This document shows, piece after piece, positions 15,646-25,098 of a stretch of DNA of 32,274 bases; position 1 is the stretch's first letter; every line of letters begins with the position of its first letter. Location of the stretch: the NCBI GenBank assembly GCA_945868745.1, contig CAMBMK010000015.1, positions 1 to 32,274 on the forward strand, given 5' to 3'. Under the pieces are notes generated by a model. The model searched no databases and was not told the origin of the DNA. It saw only the letters and a list, made by a program, of their open reading frames with translations. Made by a program: the position numbers and the translations under genes. Source of the stretch: an uncultured Bacteroidales bacterium (GTDB taxonomy: Bacteria; Bacteroidota; Bacteroidia; Bacteroidales; UBA932).

Positions 15646-16548
15646 ATGAGACATTTACAGCATATATTCCTGTCCATTCTCGCTGCGGGCGCATTGCTGT
15701 GTTCCTGCGAGGAGCATTACATCGAGTATTCGGATGCCGAGTACATTATGTTTGCGGACACCCTCAGGGCCTATGCCGTCGTGCAGGACGGGGGAGAAAT
15801 AAGCGTGCCGGTTGTTTCCACTGTGACCTGCGACTATGACAGGGTAATCGCGGTGGAGGTCATCGACTCCGAGAGCAGCGCCATAGAGGGACTCCACTAC
15901 ACCCTCGAATCCAACACCCTCACAATCCCTGCCGGCTCCAACAGGGCGGACCTCAAAATCCGCGGCCGCTTCGACTCGATGGAAAGCGGGGAGGACCTTG
16001 ACATCTGCCTCAACCTCTTGATGAACGACAGGCTCTCCTGGGACCTCTACGGCACCAAGACAAAGGTCAGGCTCGTGAAAGTATGCCCGTTCAACATTGA
16101 GAACTTCTGCGGATGGTGCGTGCTCTCGTCCACCTTCCTCCAGACATACAACCCTTACGGCTCATACCAGAGGCTTGTCCATACCAAGGCACATCCGACC
16201 AGGCCGGACTGCATCATCTGCGAAAACTGGATGCTTGACGGCTACGACATCGTGCTCCGGTTCGACACCTCCGATCCGCTCAACCCTACCGTGGAGCCTG
16301 ACGGGGAGCAGATAATCAGCGACGAAGGCTCATTCTTCGGAATGAACCACGGTGACGGACGCATAAGGGCCATCGGCAGCAGCCTGTATGACTCCTACTA
16401 CAACACCTGCGGAAGCTATCTTTTCGTATGGACCGCGATGTACGTCAAGAATCTTGATACCATGATAGGTACGGTCGGCCATTTCTACAATGTGATGGAA
16501 TGGATAAGCGACGAGGAGGCGGAGCGCCTCAGGAATGAAGGAATGTAA
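15646..16548 (+). CDS. SusE-position surface lipoprotein (DUF4984-like)
   Basis: A 300-residue lipoprotein with lipobox LCSC and Cys21, followed by two acidic residues (EE) that resemble a surface-export signal. An N-terminal beta-sandwich (about 30-125) holds VVQDGGEISVPVVSTVTCD and EGLHYTLESNTLTIPAGS, the Calx-beta/DUF4843-like pattern common after SusD. The C-terminal half (about 135-290) resembles the DUF4984-type domain placed third in many SusCD loci. It starts three bases after the susD stop. By analogy with SusE/SusF it would bind ligand outside the cell; there is no enzyme motif. Domain names are from memory and only moderately certain. Confidence 0.7.
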   Translation: MRHLQHIFLSILAAGALLCSCEEHYIEYSDAEYIMFADTLRAYAVVQDGGEISVPVVSTVTCDYDRVIAVEVIDSESSAIEGLHYTLESNTLTIPAGSNRADLKIRGRFDSMESGEDLDICLNLLMNDRLSWDLYGTKTKVRLVKVCPFNIENFCGWCVLSSTFLQTYNPYGSYQRLVHTKAHPTRPDCIICENWMLDGYDIVLRFDTSDPLNPTVEPDGEQIISDEGSFFGMNHGDGRIRAIGSSLYDSYYNTCGSYLFVWTAMYVKNLDTMIGTVGHFYNVMEWISDEEAERLRNEGM

Positions 16549-16567
16549 AATCCCAAATACTTTATAT

Positions 16568-18883
16568 ATGAAAGCGGAATTCAAACTTATGGCAATGTTC
16601 GCCTCGGCACTTTTGCTCGCAGGCGGGTGTGCAAAGACGGAGGATACCGACGGTAAAGATGAGGTAACTCCGGTTTTCCCTACAACAGTTGACACACGTA
16701 CGGTCAAGGCCGGAGAAAGTGTCGTGCTGAACATCGATGCCAATATGGACTGGACCCTCAGCGTAGAGGGCGACGGTGCCGGCAACTATTTCTGGATTGA
16801 CGACAACGGTCTCAAGGAGACAAGCATATCGGGAAAGGCCGGCAAAATCGGTGCAACCGTCGCTTTCTCCGATGCCGAAGAGCTTGACAAGAACCGTGTC
16901 TGCACGGTCAACCTCAAGATGGGTGACCAGACAAGGAAGGTTGCCGAATACACAAGGCTTGCCCTCGAGAGGAGCTTCGAGCTCTATGTGGGCCAGGCAG
17001 GTGAATGGGAGTATGCCAAGGAGAACGGTGCCTATGTCTATTCGGAAGCTTCCGTCAGCGAGGCCCAGCTTCTCACCTTTGCCGGCAAGACCGAATACGG
17101 CATCCCTGTAAAGGTCGTTTCCAACTTCGCATGGAGCCTTTCGCTCCCTGAGTGGCTCTCTGCCGGAGATGTCAATTCCGGTGAGGCAGGAAGCACCGAG
17201 TTTGTGCTCACAGCCATCCTCTCGGCAGATAATGCCAACGGCGCAACCGGTGACGTCCACTTCATCGACGGTGACACCGACGAGACTCTCTCAGTCACCC
17301 TTCCTGCATATGCCGACAGGCTCGAGGCCGAGGCTTCCACAAGCTTTGTGTTCAACGCAGAAGGTCTCCAGAAGCTTGCAAGCGGTTTCCAGAAGGTACC
17401 AGGTGTTGCTTCTGTACTTGGTGCTGAAGGATTTGTAGTCAGGGCTCTCGAGTTTGACGGACAGTATCACGCCCTCGATTATGCCGACTGGGTACATGCA
17501 GATATTTCCTATTCCGAGTCTGAAAGCTATCTCAAGAAGGCTACCGTGGAGATCACCGTTGACCCTAACTCCGGTGACGCAAGGTGCGCCGACATCCTCA
17601 TCCTTCCTGCAAGCCTTGCAGACACAAAGGTTGAGAATCTTTGTGACCCTAACGCTGACGGATGCACTTTCTATGAGCAGTTCCAGCCGTATCTGGTATG
17701 CCGTCTCGAGCAGGGAACTGTTGAGATTGTCGTTGATTACATCACTCTTTCCGAATCAGAGGAGGACACCTATATGGCCAATCTCGAGAAACTCGGAAAT
17801 GACAGCTGGATATACTCTTATTTTGAAACCAATCTGGCTTACTCCCTCACATATACCGACCAGTATTCAGAGGCAGTCCTTCTTTTCAATGAGGCATTTG
17901 ACCATTTTGAAATGTATGATAATGGCTGCGACCTTGTCAATGATACTGAATCTTTCTGGATTGAGTTCAATCCTTTCGGAGGAAACCTCAAAGGAAAGCT
18001 CTATATGAATCCTGACGCCTACAAGCCGGTAGATGGAGAGGAGCCGGAGTCATTCATAGTGTTCTACGATGCCGATGATAATGTCCTTGCTGCAGTCCAG
18101 TGCCTCTACAGGGAAGGCCAGCAGGGCGGCGGAAATGAAGGTTCCGACGGCATCATCACCCTTTCAAGCGGTACCGGCAACGTGCAGAAGCTCTCCGAGT
18201 CCGACGATATCTACAAGGCAATCAGCAGCAACACAGGCGTTTCTGATGTCTATTCAGTGACTGTTTCTTCTTTTGCCAATGTCCTCGTTTCTGCCAAGGA
18301 GTATTGGAATGTCACCCTCCACGGTCTTGATTTCAGTGATCTTAATGACGGATCTTTCGAGGTTGAGCCTTTCAATGAGAAGCAGTTTACCGTGTATGTG
18401 GGTGAATCAGTAGAGGAGGTTGCTTCCTGCATTATCATGCTTTGGGGCGAAAGCGACCCGTTTGCTGCAATCTATTTCACCTGGGACCCTAATGCAGAGG
18501 CCGGCGGAAATGAAGGCGGAGCATCCGCACCGTTCAGCTTCCTCAATCCGGAATATGTGACAGGTGCCACTTTGGAAAAATGTACCGATTCTGATATTCT
18601 TCAGGCACTCAAGGGCGAATTCGGACAGGTGGACCAGAATCTGGTTTACATCCTGACTTATTCTCAGGAGAATCCTATGATGCCTACAGTCAAATGTCCT
18701 TCAGTAAATCCGGGTCCGGCTTGGTACAATGTAGATGGATCTTCTTCATACTGGCTCCAGGGTGAATATGAGGACGGAACGCTCTATGTATCTATGAACG
18801 AAGTCGGAATGATGGACTTCTTCTACTTCCGTGACGCTTCCTGGAATACATTAGGCATCCTCGTCTGCACAAGAATTCAGTAA
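16568..18883 (+). CDS. Large modular lipoprotein with Ig/BACON-like N-terminus
   Basis: A 771-residue lipoprotein, family not recognised. The Met at 16568 opens a signal peptide with lipobox LAGGC (Cys21); the longer frame to 16535 overlaps the previous gene. Residues about 33-140 (VKAGESVVLNIDANMDWTLS) look like a BACON/Ig-like domain. Further beta-rich segments follow to about 390. The C-terminal third is split by two Gly/Asn linkers containing GGNEG (about 520 and 646) into three modules of similar length, each ending in a hydrophobic strand (VLAAVQCLY, PFAAIYFTW, TLGILVCTR). No enzyme motif is seen, so it is probably a surface binding protein. Position four in the SusCD operon supports a ligand-capture role. 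Confidence 0.75.
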   Translation: MKAEFKLMAMFASALLLAGGCAKTEDTDGKDEVTPVFPTTVDTRTVKAGESVVLNIDANMDWTLSVEGDGAGNYFWIDDNGLKETSISGKAGKIGATVAFSDAEELDKNRVCTVNLKMGDQTRKVAEYTRLALERSFELYVGQAGEWEYAKENGAYVYSEASVSEAQLLTFAGKTEYGIPVKVVSNFAWSLSLPEWLSAGDVNSGEAGSTEFVLTAILSADNANGATGDVHFIDGDTDETLSVTLPAYADRLEAEASTSFVFNAEGLQKLASGFQKVPGVASVLGAEGFVVRALEFDGQYHALDYADWVHADISYSESESYLKKATVEITVDPNSGDARCADILILPASLADTKVENLCDPNADGCTFYEQFQPYLVCRLEQGTVEIVVDYITLSESEEDTYMANLEKLGNDSWIYSYFETNLAYSLTYTDQYSEAVLLFNEAFDHFEMYDNGCDLVNDTESFWIEFNPFGGNLKGKLYMNPDAYKPVDGEEPESFIVFYDADDNVLAAVQCLYREGQQGGGNEGSDGIITLSSGTGNVQKLSESDDIYKAISSNTGVSDVYSVTVSSFANVLVSAKEYWNVTLHGLDFSDLNDGSFEVEPFNEKQFTVYVGESVEEVASCIIMLWGESDPFAAIYFTWDPNAEAGGNEGGASAPFSFLNPEYVTGATLEKCTDSDILQALKGEFGQVDQNLVYILTYSQENPMMPTVKCPSVNPGPAWYNVDGSSSYWLQGEYEDGTLYVSMNEVGMMDFFYFRDASWNTLGILVCTRIQ

Positions 18884-18889
18884 TTTATA

Positions 18890-21490
18890 ATGAACTTGAA
18901 TAAAACTTTTTTCAGGCTGGCAACGGCTTTTTGCGCACTTCTTCCTCTGCTCTCCTGCCAGGGAGAGCAGGGCGAAGACCTGCGTGAAAAGGATTATGGA
19001 TATGTACAGTTCAAGCTCTACAAGGAGGCCTCCTATGAGAGCAAATCCGTTGTGGGCGAGCTGGACTATCTCAGGGATGCCAGCAAAATCCTTCTGATGA
19101 TGGAGTATTCCGACAGGCAGATTTCCCAGACACTCGTGCTCGGCGCGCAGGACAGTGAAAGTGCCGAGTGGGGACTTCGCAGCGAAAAGCTCCAGCTTGT
19201 CAGGGGAACATACAGAATCACCGCATTCACACTTTTCGATGCCATGGATGCGGAATTGTACAACGGCGGCTCAGCCGGCGAATTTGAAATCCTTGCCGGA
19301 GGCCTTACAAGCCATGACATCACGGTCAATGTGACCCCGCGCGGAAAGGTGCAGTTCACCCTCGAAAAGTCCTTCACGAAGGCTGCCGAGAGGGAATACA
19401 CCTTTGACGAAGTCAGCAGGGCCGACATCGGCATAAAGGACACGCGCACCGGAGTAAAGACAGGCATCGAAGGTCTGAAAGCCACCTTTGACGAGCATTT
19501 CAGGGAAGAGGGAAGCTCCTATATGACCTCTTCAGTCCTCTGCGATTCACTCGTCCTCGTGAAGGGAGGCACATATGTCGTGGACTCATACACCCTCTAC
19601 GACAAGAGCGGCAAACTGCTCGAATTCAACAACAGCGTTGACTCCGGGGAGTTTACCGTATCCGACAACCGGACCACACAGGTAAGCGTACCTGTAAATC
19701 TTGACATGTCAGCTGCCTACATTCAGGATTACCTGGCTCTCAAAAAGATCTGGGAGTCACTCGACGGCCCTTCGTGGTACTACTACGGGGAAGACTGGCC
19801 TGCCGGCAGCAACTGGAATTTCAACAAGGACCCCGACCTGTGGGGTGACCAGCCGGGCGTCCAGCTCCACACCAACGGACGCGTCGCGTTCATCAACATC
19901 AGCGACTTCGGCTTCAGGGGAGACCTCTCGCCGGCAATCGGCGAGCTCAGCGAGCTTGTCGAGCTGTATCTGGGCACGCACAATGACCTCAATCTGCTTG
20001 AGTATGACCCGCTTATGGAGCCGGGAATGAACGAAGGCAACCGTATGGAGCGCCATAAGGCCTACCTCAGGCTGATGCACCCTGCCACACCGTTCTCCGA
20101 GCCTATAGCAAGGGCCTGCAGGGAGATGGGCGTGTCCCTGCCGGAAACCGCACTCTATGACAAATACTCCGAGGACCAGCTTATCGAAAAGGGCACCGGC
20201 CGCAGCCTCATCCACCCTATGGACGTGGTACACGGAAAGCTCTGCAACGGCCTCAGGTCCCTTCCGGAGGAAATCGGCAACCTCAAAAAGCTCGAGACCC
20301 TCTGCATTGCCAACGGAGAGCTCGAAAGCCTTCCGGAGCGTTTCGGGGAGCTTGAGCAGCTTACCGACCTTGAGCTGTACAACTGCAGCAGGATGACCGT
20401 TGCGCCGGAGGTGCTAAAGGACCTTCCGAGCCTTGTGTCGGTCAATATGGGCAACAACTCCCAGATGAGCTCCGAAGAGATAGAAAAAGCCCTCTCATAC
20501 CTTTGTACGGGCGCATCACAGGGCTCCCTGCAGATACTTTATTTCAATTTGAACAACCTCAGGCGCATCAACGGAGCCGAAGTCCGCAATGTCAAAAAAC
20601 TCGGCCTCTTTGACCTCGCCTACAACCAGATAGAAGAAATCACCGAAGCATTCGGACAGGATATCGGCATTGTCCAGCTCTACCTCGACCACAACAGGCT
20701 CAGCAGCCTTCCGGTCGATGAAAACGGCCTGTTCATGAAGGTCGAGGACGTGGAGAGCATCACAGCCTCCTACAACGAATTCACCGAACTCCCGGACATC
20801 TTCACCACCGACACCCCATACTTTATGGGAAGCATCAACTTCTCGTTCAACCACATAAGCGGGGTACAGAACGGCGGTGCCGGCTACAAGGGAATGAAGG
20901 CCACAACCCTCACCCTCGACAACAATATGGAGATGACCTCGCTTCCTGAAGCATTTGCCCAGAGCAACTCCTCCATCCAGAACTGGTCATTCAGGGGATG
21001 CTCCATCAGCAATGTCCCGTCGGCCTTCTTCGAATATGAAAATGCCAAGTACATGAAGTCCATCGACCTGTCCTACAACAGGATAGATGACCTTCCGGCA
21101 AGCCTCAACGCGGTCAATGTACCGTATCTCTACGGCATCGACCTCTCGTACAACAGCTTCAAGTCATTCCCGTTTGAGCCTCTTGACAGCGGCTACCTCA
21201 CCGTCTTTGCCATCCGCGGACAGCGCTCCGGAGGGGAGAGGTGCCTCGAGCAGTGGCCGACCGGAATCTACAACCACAAGGGCCTGAGGGGATTCTACAT
21301 CGGATCCAACAACCTCGGATTGATTGACGACACAATCTCCACCCTTTGCTACTTCCTGGAAATCAGCGACAATCCAAATATAGTATTTGATGCCTCCGAC
21401 ATATGTACGGCCTACGCCAGGGGTCAGTTCTATCTGATCTACGACAAGACCCAGGACATCAGAAACTGCCAGTATATCGCGTTAGATTAG
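18890..21490 (+). CDS. DUF4458-like leucine-rich-repeat lipoprotein
   Basis: An 866-residue lipoprotein (lipobox LLSC, Cys23, then acidic-rich QGEQGED). Residues 36-150 and 150-270 are two related beta-sandwich units: VRGTYRITAFTLFD (104-117) aligns with VKGGTYVVDSYTLYD (224-238). This arrangement resembles the DUF4458 family. An LRR cap follows (about 278-340; LKKIWESLDGPSW, WGDQ, NGRVAFINIS), then about a dozen irregular leucine-rich repeats to the end, such as LKKLETLCIANGELESLP and LYLDHNRLSSLP. A helical insertion (about 372-450) interrupts the LRRs after the first repeat. LRR scaffolds bind proteins, so a polypeptide ligand or partner is likely. No enzymatic motif is visible. Confidence 0.8.
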   Translation: MNLNKTFFRLATAFCALLPLLSCQGEQGEDLREKDYGYVQFKLYKEASYESKSVVGELDYLRDASKILLMMEYSDRQISQTLVLGAQDSESAEWGLRSEKLQLVRGTYRITAFTLFDAMDAELYNGGSAGEFEILAGGLTSHDITVNVTPRGKVQFTLEKSFTKAAEREYTFDEVSRADIGIKDTRTGVKTGIEGLKATFDEHFREEGSSYMTSSVLCDSLVLVKGGTYVVDSYTLYDKSGKLLEFNNSVDSGEFTVSDNRTTQVSVPVNLDMSAAYIQDYLALKKIWESLDGPSWYYYGEDWPAGSNWNFNKDPDLWGDQPGVQLHTNGRVAFINISDFGFRGDLSPAIGELSELVELYLGTHNDLNLLEYDPLMEPGMNEGNRMERHKAYLRLMHPATPFSEPIARACREMGVSLPETALYDKYSEDQLIEKGTGRSLIHPMDVVHGKLCNGLRSLPEEIGNLKKLETLCIANGELESLPERFGELEQLTDLELYNCSRMTVAPEVLKDLPSLVSVNMGNNSQMSSEEIEKALSYLCTGASQGSLQILYFNLNNLRRINGAEVRNVKKLGLFDLAYNQIEEITEAFGQDIGIVQLYLDHNRLSSLPVDENGLFMKVEDVESITASYNEFTELPDIFTTDTPYFMGSINFSFNHISGVQNGGAGYKGMKATTLTLDNNMEMTSLPEAFAQSNSSIQNWSFRGCSISNVPSAFFEYENAKYMKSIDLSYNRIDDLPASLNAVNVPYLYGIDLSYNSFKSFPFEPLDSGYLTVFAIRGQRSGGERCLEQWPTGIYNHKGLRGFYIGSNNLGLIDDTISTLCYFLEISDNPNIVFDASDICTAYARGQFYLIYDKTQDIRNCQYIALD

Positions 21491-21496
21491 TTATTT

Positions 21497-23152
21497 ATGA
21501 AATCTGTTACAAAGAGTATATTTGCTGCCTTCCTGCTTGCCTGCGCAATGACCGCCTGCAAGGAGGAAGAAGCCGTGGAGTTCAACATCTCCTCTTCGGA
21601 GGTTGAAATGGGCCCGGAGGGCGGTACGGCCGCGCTCAGCCTTTCCGCGGACTCCGAGTGGATTGTCAAGACCCAGGAGCCGTGGATAACGGTGTCTCCT
21701 GCAAACGGTGTGGGCAGCGTGGAGTGCAGAATCATCGTGGACTCGGCGCTTGCAGTCACCCCGAGGGAGGGCCTTGTCAGGATAGAAAGGCTTTCGGACG
21801 GTCAGAGACAGGACATCCGCGTGAGCCAGAAGGGCTTCGAGTATGGGATTTCCGCTGAAAAGCAGGAAGTCGAGATCGAAAGCTATGCCGACTACGGCAC
21901 ACGCAGCTTCACCTTGGAGGTCACTGCCAATACCCCGTTCAGAGTAGTGATTCCTGAAGACCCGGACAAGAAGGAGGGCTGGCTCAGGTACACTATGCCG
22001 GAACTTGTCCTTGACAGGGGTGCAAGACCGCGCAAGGTAAAAATCGATTTCGAGTGGGACATCAATGTGTACCAGCAGGACAGGGAGGTCACGGTCTCTC
22101 TTGAGCCGAACGACCCGGACATCTCCCTTTCACGCCAGGACCGCATAGCCGTAAGGCAGAAGAGCGCCGAACCGATTGAAATCGGCATAAAGGGCGACTC
22201 GCTCGCAATCATCGCCATCCACCGTGCCCTGGGCTGCATGGGACAGCTCAACACCGCCGAAAGGATGGCCAACTGGGACAATGTGACCGTATGGAAATCA
22301 GGCCCCAACAAGGGAAGGGTGCGCTCCGCGAGCTTCCTGCTTTTCGCAGTCAAGGAAGGCCTTCCGTTCCAGGTGCAGTATCTTACTGCAGCAGAGTCCC
22401 TTACGTTCTTCGGCAATGCCAATGCCTTCCTCTATGACCTCGACCCGGGCGAGTTCATCTGCAAGCTTACGCAGCTGCGCAGGCTCACCATCGGGGCATA
22501 CGGCCTGAGCTCGCTGCCGGAGTCGTTCACCAACCTCAGCAACCTCGAATACCTCGATCTGAGCGGCAACAACTTCCAGAGCGTCCCGGACATCCTCAAC
22601 AAGGACAACTTCCCGAAGATGACTGCTCTGCAGCTCAATTCCAACATCCGCTACAGCTCCTACGACCTGTCCAATTTCAACAGGGACAAGATCGGCGGAC
22701 TCATAGACGAATGTCCGAAGGACGAAAGCGGGCAGAGGCATTTCCCTCTCCATCTCCTGAAATGGGACACCCTCGATACCCTCAGGCTCAGCGTCAACTT
22801 CCTCCAGGGTACCCTCCCTTCACTCGAGGATGACGATACTTTCCCGAGATGGACCGAGGCCGAGGTCAACGCCTGCGACACCCTTCCTGCAAGGCTCATT
22901 GGCCTTCCGAAGGTACTGCCCAACACCACGATGTTTGCCATCAACCTCAACAGGTTCACCGGAGAGCTTCCGGACTGGCTCCTTTTCCATCCGAAGCTCG
23001 ACATCTGGATACCGTTCTCGCTGGTATTCCCGCAGGACGGCAAGGACCAGGAAGGAAGGTCGTGCGGATTTACCAACGAGCCGGCCAACCTTGACTACTA
23101 CTACGAGGAGTATGTCAACAAGAAGTACAACCCAAACAATATGACTGAATAA
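21497..23152 (+). CDS. BACON-domain plus leucine-rich-repeat surface lipoprotein
   Basis: A 551-residue lipoprotein. Lipobox MTAC puts Cys21 directly before KEEE, the K-(D/E)-(D/E) lipoprotein export signal described for Bacteroidetes, so surface exposure is likely. A BACON domain spans about 27-113 (GPEGGTAALSLSADSEWIV, EPWITVSPANG, DIRVSQKG), followed by a second beta-sandwich (about 116-224). An LRR cap-like segment (DSLAIIAIHRAL...NWDNV...GRV) and leucine-rich repeats follow (LTQLRRLTIGAYGLSSLPE, LSNLEYLDLSGNNFQSVPD), ending at YNPNNMTE. The LRR half parallels the preceding protein, so the two are probably functional relatives. Its stop overlaps the protease start by one base. Confidence 0.85.
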   Translation: MKSVTKSIFAAFLLACAMTACKEEEAVEFNISSSEVEMGPEGGTAALSLSADSEWIVKTQEPWITVSPANGVGSVECRIIVDSALAVTPREGLVRIERLSDGQRQDIRVSQKGFEYGISAEKQEVEIESYADYGTRSFTLEVTANTPFRVVIPEDPDKKEGWLRYTMPELVLDRGARPRKVKIDFEWDINVYQQDREVTVSLEPNDPDISLSRQDRIAVRQKSAEPIEIGIKGDSLAIIAIHRALGCMGQLNTAERMANWDNVTVWKSGPNKGRVRSASFLLFAVKEGLPFQVQYLTAAESLTFFGNANAFLYDLDPGEFICKLTQLRRLTIGAYGLSSLPESFTNLSNLEYLDLSGNNFQSVPDILNKDNFPKMTALQLNSNIRYSSYDLSNFNRDKIGGLIDECPKDESGQRHFPLHLLKWDTLDTLRLSVNFLQGTLPSLEDDDTFPRWTEAEVNACDTLPARLIGLPKVLPNTTMFAINLNRFTGELPDWLLFHPKLDIWIPFSLVFPQDGKDQEGRSCGFTNEPANLDYYYEEYVNKKYNPNNMTE

Positions 23153-25098
23153 TGTTGAAAAAGACAATATTGGCCTGTGCCGCAATCACCGTCGCCCTTG
23201 CCTGCACGAGGGAGAGCCTTCCGCAGCAGAAACCCGTGCCGGACGATACTGTGGTAAGCGGCGAACTGCTGGTACGTTTCAGCCCTGAGACTGCGCAGAT
23301 TCTCCACAGCAGCGGCATCTGCAAAAGCGGCAGCACATCCATTGACAAGGTGATGGACGCATTGGCAGGATGTACGGTCGAAAGGGTGTTCCCTGTCAAT
23401 CCAAGGACGGAGGAAACTGCCGTCAGGGAAGGCCTCGACCTCTGGTATGTGGTACGTTTTGACGAAAACTCCATGGACCGCAGGGCTCTTGCATCGAAGC
23501 TTTCCGCCCTCGGCGAAGTGAGCAGGGTGGAGAACAACCGCACCCTCAAGAGGGCATACAGCGGCCGTTCCGTACCTTTCTCCGCCACAAAGGCAGCCGA
23601 AAGCTATCTTGAATACCAGTGGAACCTCCTCAACACCGGAGACCTCAGGGAGTCCAAATTCATCGCCGGAGCCGATGTCAACGTGGCCGGCGCCTGGGAG
23701 ATGTGCTCCGGAAGTCCCGACATCATAGTGGCAGTGCTCGACGAGGGCGTGGACTACACCCACCCGGAACTCGCCCCGAACATGTGGGTCAACGAGGGGG
23801 AGATCTTCCGTTCCCACGAAGACAATGACGGCAACGGATATGCGGGCGACTACTACGGTTACAACTTCTCCCGCAGCACCGGAGTAATCTCCACCGACGA
23901 CATCAACGACACCGGTCACGGAACCCACGTTGCAGGCGTCATCTCTGCAACCAATGACGGCGAGGGCCTTGCCAGCATAGCAGGAGGAAGCAAGGGGAAG
24001 CAGGGCGTCAGGATCATGTCCTGCCAGATATTCAGCGGCAACTATGCCGGGACAGTCCTTGACGAGGTCAGGGCCATCAAATACGCCGCCGACAACGGTG
24101 CTGTCATCCTCCAGTGCAGCTGGGGATACACTTCCGGCGCCGCCAACCCTTACGACTGGATGCCGATGTACGCGGACGATGACTCGTGGAAAACAGACAA
24201 TATGCTGGAAGCCAAGGCTCTGGACTATTTCATCCACAATGCCGGCTCTCCTGACGGAGTGATCGAGGGCGGTATTGCAGTCTTTGCCGCGGGCAACGAG
24301 AGCGCCCCTTCGGCAGGCTATCCGGGAGCCTATCCGGATTTCGTGTCAGTGGCTGCAACTGCAGGTGATTTCACACCGGCAATCTATACCAACTACGGCA
24401 CAGGCACCACAATCAGCGCTCCGGGCGGAGACCAGGACTACTATTACGACTGGGGCACCGGTTCCGACAAGGGGGCAATAGGATGTATCCTCTCCACGCT
24501 TCCGAAAAGTATCAGCGAAAGCGGCTACGGATATATGGAAGGCACTTCGATGGCCTGTCCTCATGTCAGCGGGGTAGTGGCGCTCGGCCTCTCCTATGCG
24601 GCATCCCTGCGCAGGCATTTCAAGGCAGAGGAGGTCATCGGACTTCTCTACTCTTCCGCACGCAGCATAGAGACAGATTGGGACACCGACAAGCCCAAGT
24701 ATTACTACAAATACGTGGCAGACCTCGGCGAGAACCACTTCAACTCCATAGACCTCAACGGCTACAAGGGCAAAATGGGAGCGGGCCAGGTAGATGCCTA
24801 TGCTTTCCTCAAGGCTATTGAAGGCTCCGGGGTGCAGATGAGCTTCCCTAATGTGCTTTTGACTGCAGGCAGGGATGCAACCTATGTCCCTGCCAGATAT
24901 TTCCGTGACGGAGAGAATCTTACATATACCGTAAAGATTGAACGCGGAGAGATTGCATCCTGCCGCACGGAAGGCTCGCGCATCGTGTTTACCCCGGGCA
25001 AGGCCGGACAGACCGCAGCGACCATCACCGCAAGCAACGGGACTGCATTCAATTTCGTGATTACGGTAAGGGACAGCGAAGGACAGGGCTGGCTGTGA
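23152..25098 (+). CDS. Subtilisin-like serine peptidase (S8) lipoprotein
   Basis: A 648-residue S8 peptidase anchored as a lipoprotein (lipobox ALAC, Cys18). A propeptide-like region (about 36-130; SGELLVRFSPE, WYVVRFDENS, SRVENNRTLKR) precedes the catalytic domain. The triad is Asp197 (AVLDEGVDY), His256 (GHGTHVAG) and Ser466 (GTSMACPHVSG), with the oxyanion Asn382 in AAGNES, so it should be active. A C-terminal beta domain (about 560-648) follows. No acidic export signal follows Cys18 (TRESL), leaving its surface or periplasmic location open. It is the only degradative enzyme in the SusCD operon and overlaps both neighbours by one base, so it probably generates the peptides the locus handles. 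Confidence 0.93.
   Translation: MLKKTILACAAITVALACTRESLPQQKPVPDDTVVSGELLVRFSPETAQILHSSGICKSGSTSIDKVMDALAGCTVERVFPVNPRTEETAVREGLDLWYVVRFDENSMDRRALASKLSALGEVSRVENNRTLKRAYSGRSVPFSATKAAESYLEYQWNLLNTGDLRESKFIAGADVNVAGAWEMCSGSPDIIVAVLDEGVDYTHPELAPNMWVNEGEIFRSHEDNDGNGYAGDYYGYNFSRSTGVISTDDINDTGHGTHVAGVISATNDGEGLASIAGGSKGKQGVRIMSCQIFSGNYAGTVLDEVRAIKYAADNGAVILQCSWGYTSGAANPYDWMPMYADDDSWKTDNMLEAKALDYFIHNAGSPDGVIEGGIAVFAAGNESAPSAGYPGAYPDFVSVAATAGDFTPAIYTNYGTGTTISAPGGDQDYYYDWGTGSDKGAIGCILSTLPKSISESGYGYMEGTSMACPHVSGVVALGLSYAASLRRHFKAEEVIGLLYSSARSIETDWDTDKPKYYYKYVADLGENHFNSIDLNGYKGKMGAGQVDAYAFLKAIEGSGVQMSFPNVLLTAGRDATYVPARYFRDGENLTYTVKIERGEIASCRTEGSRIVFTPGKAGQTAATITASNGTAFNFVITVRDSEGQGWL

Noticed and set aside
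23101..24237. 378-residue minus-strand ORF
   Set aside because: It is antisense to the S8 protease, whose catalytic triad is intact on the plus strand.
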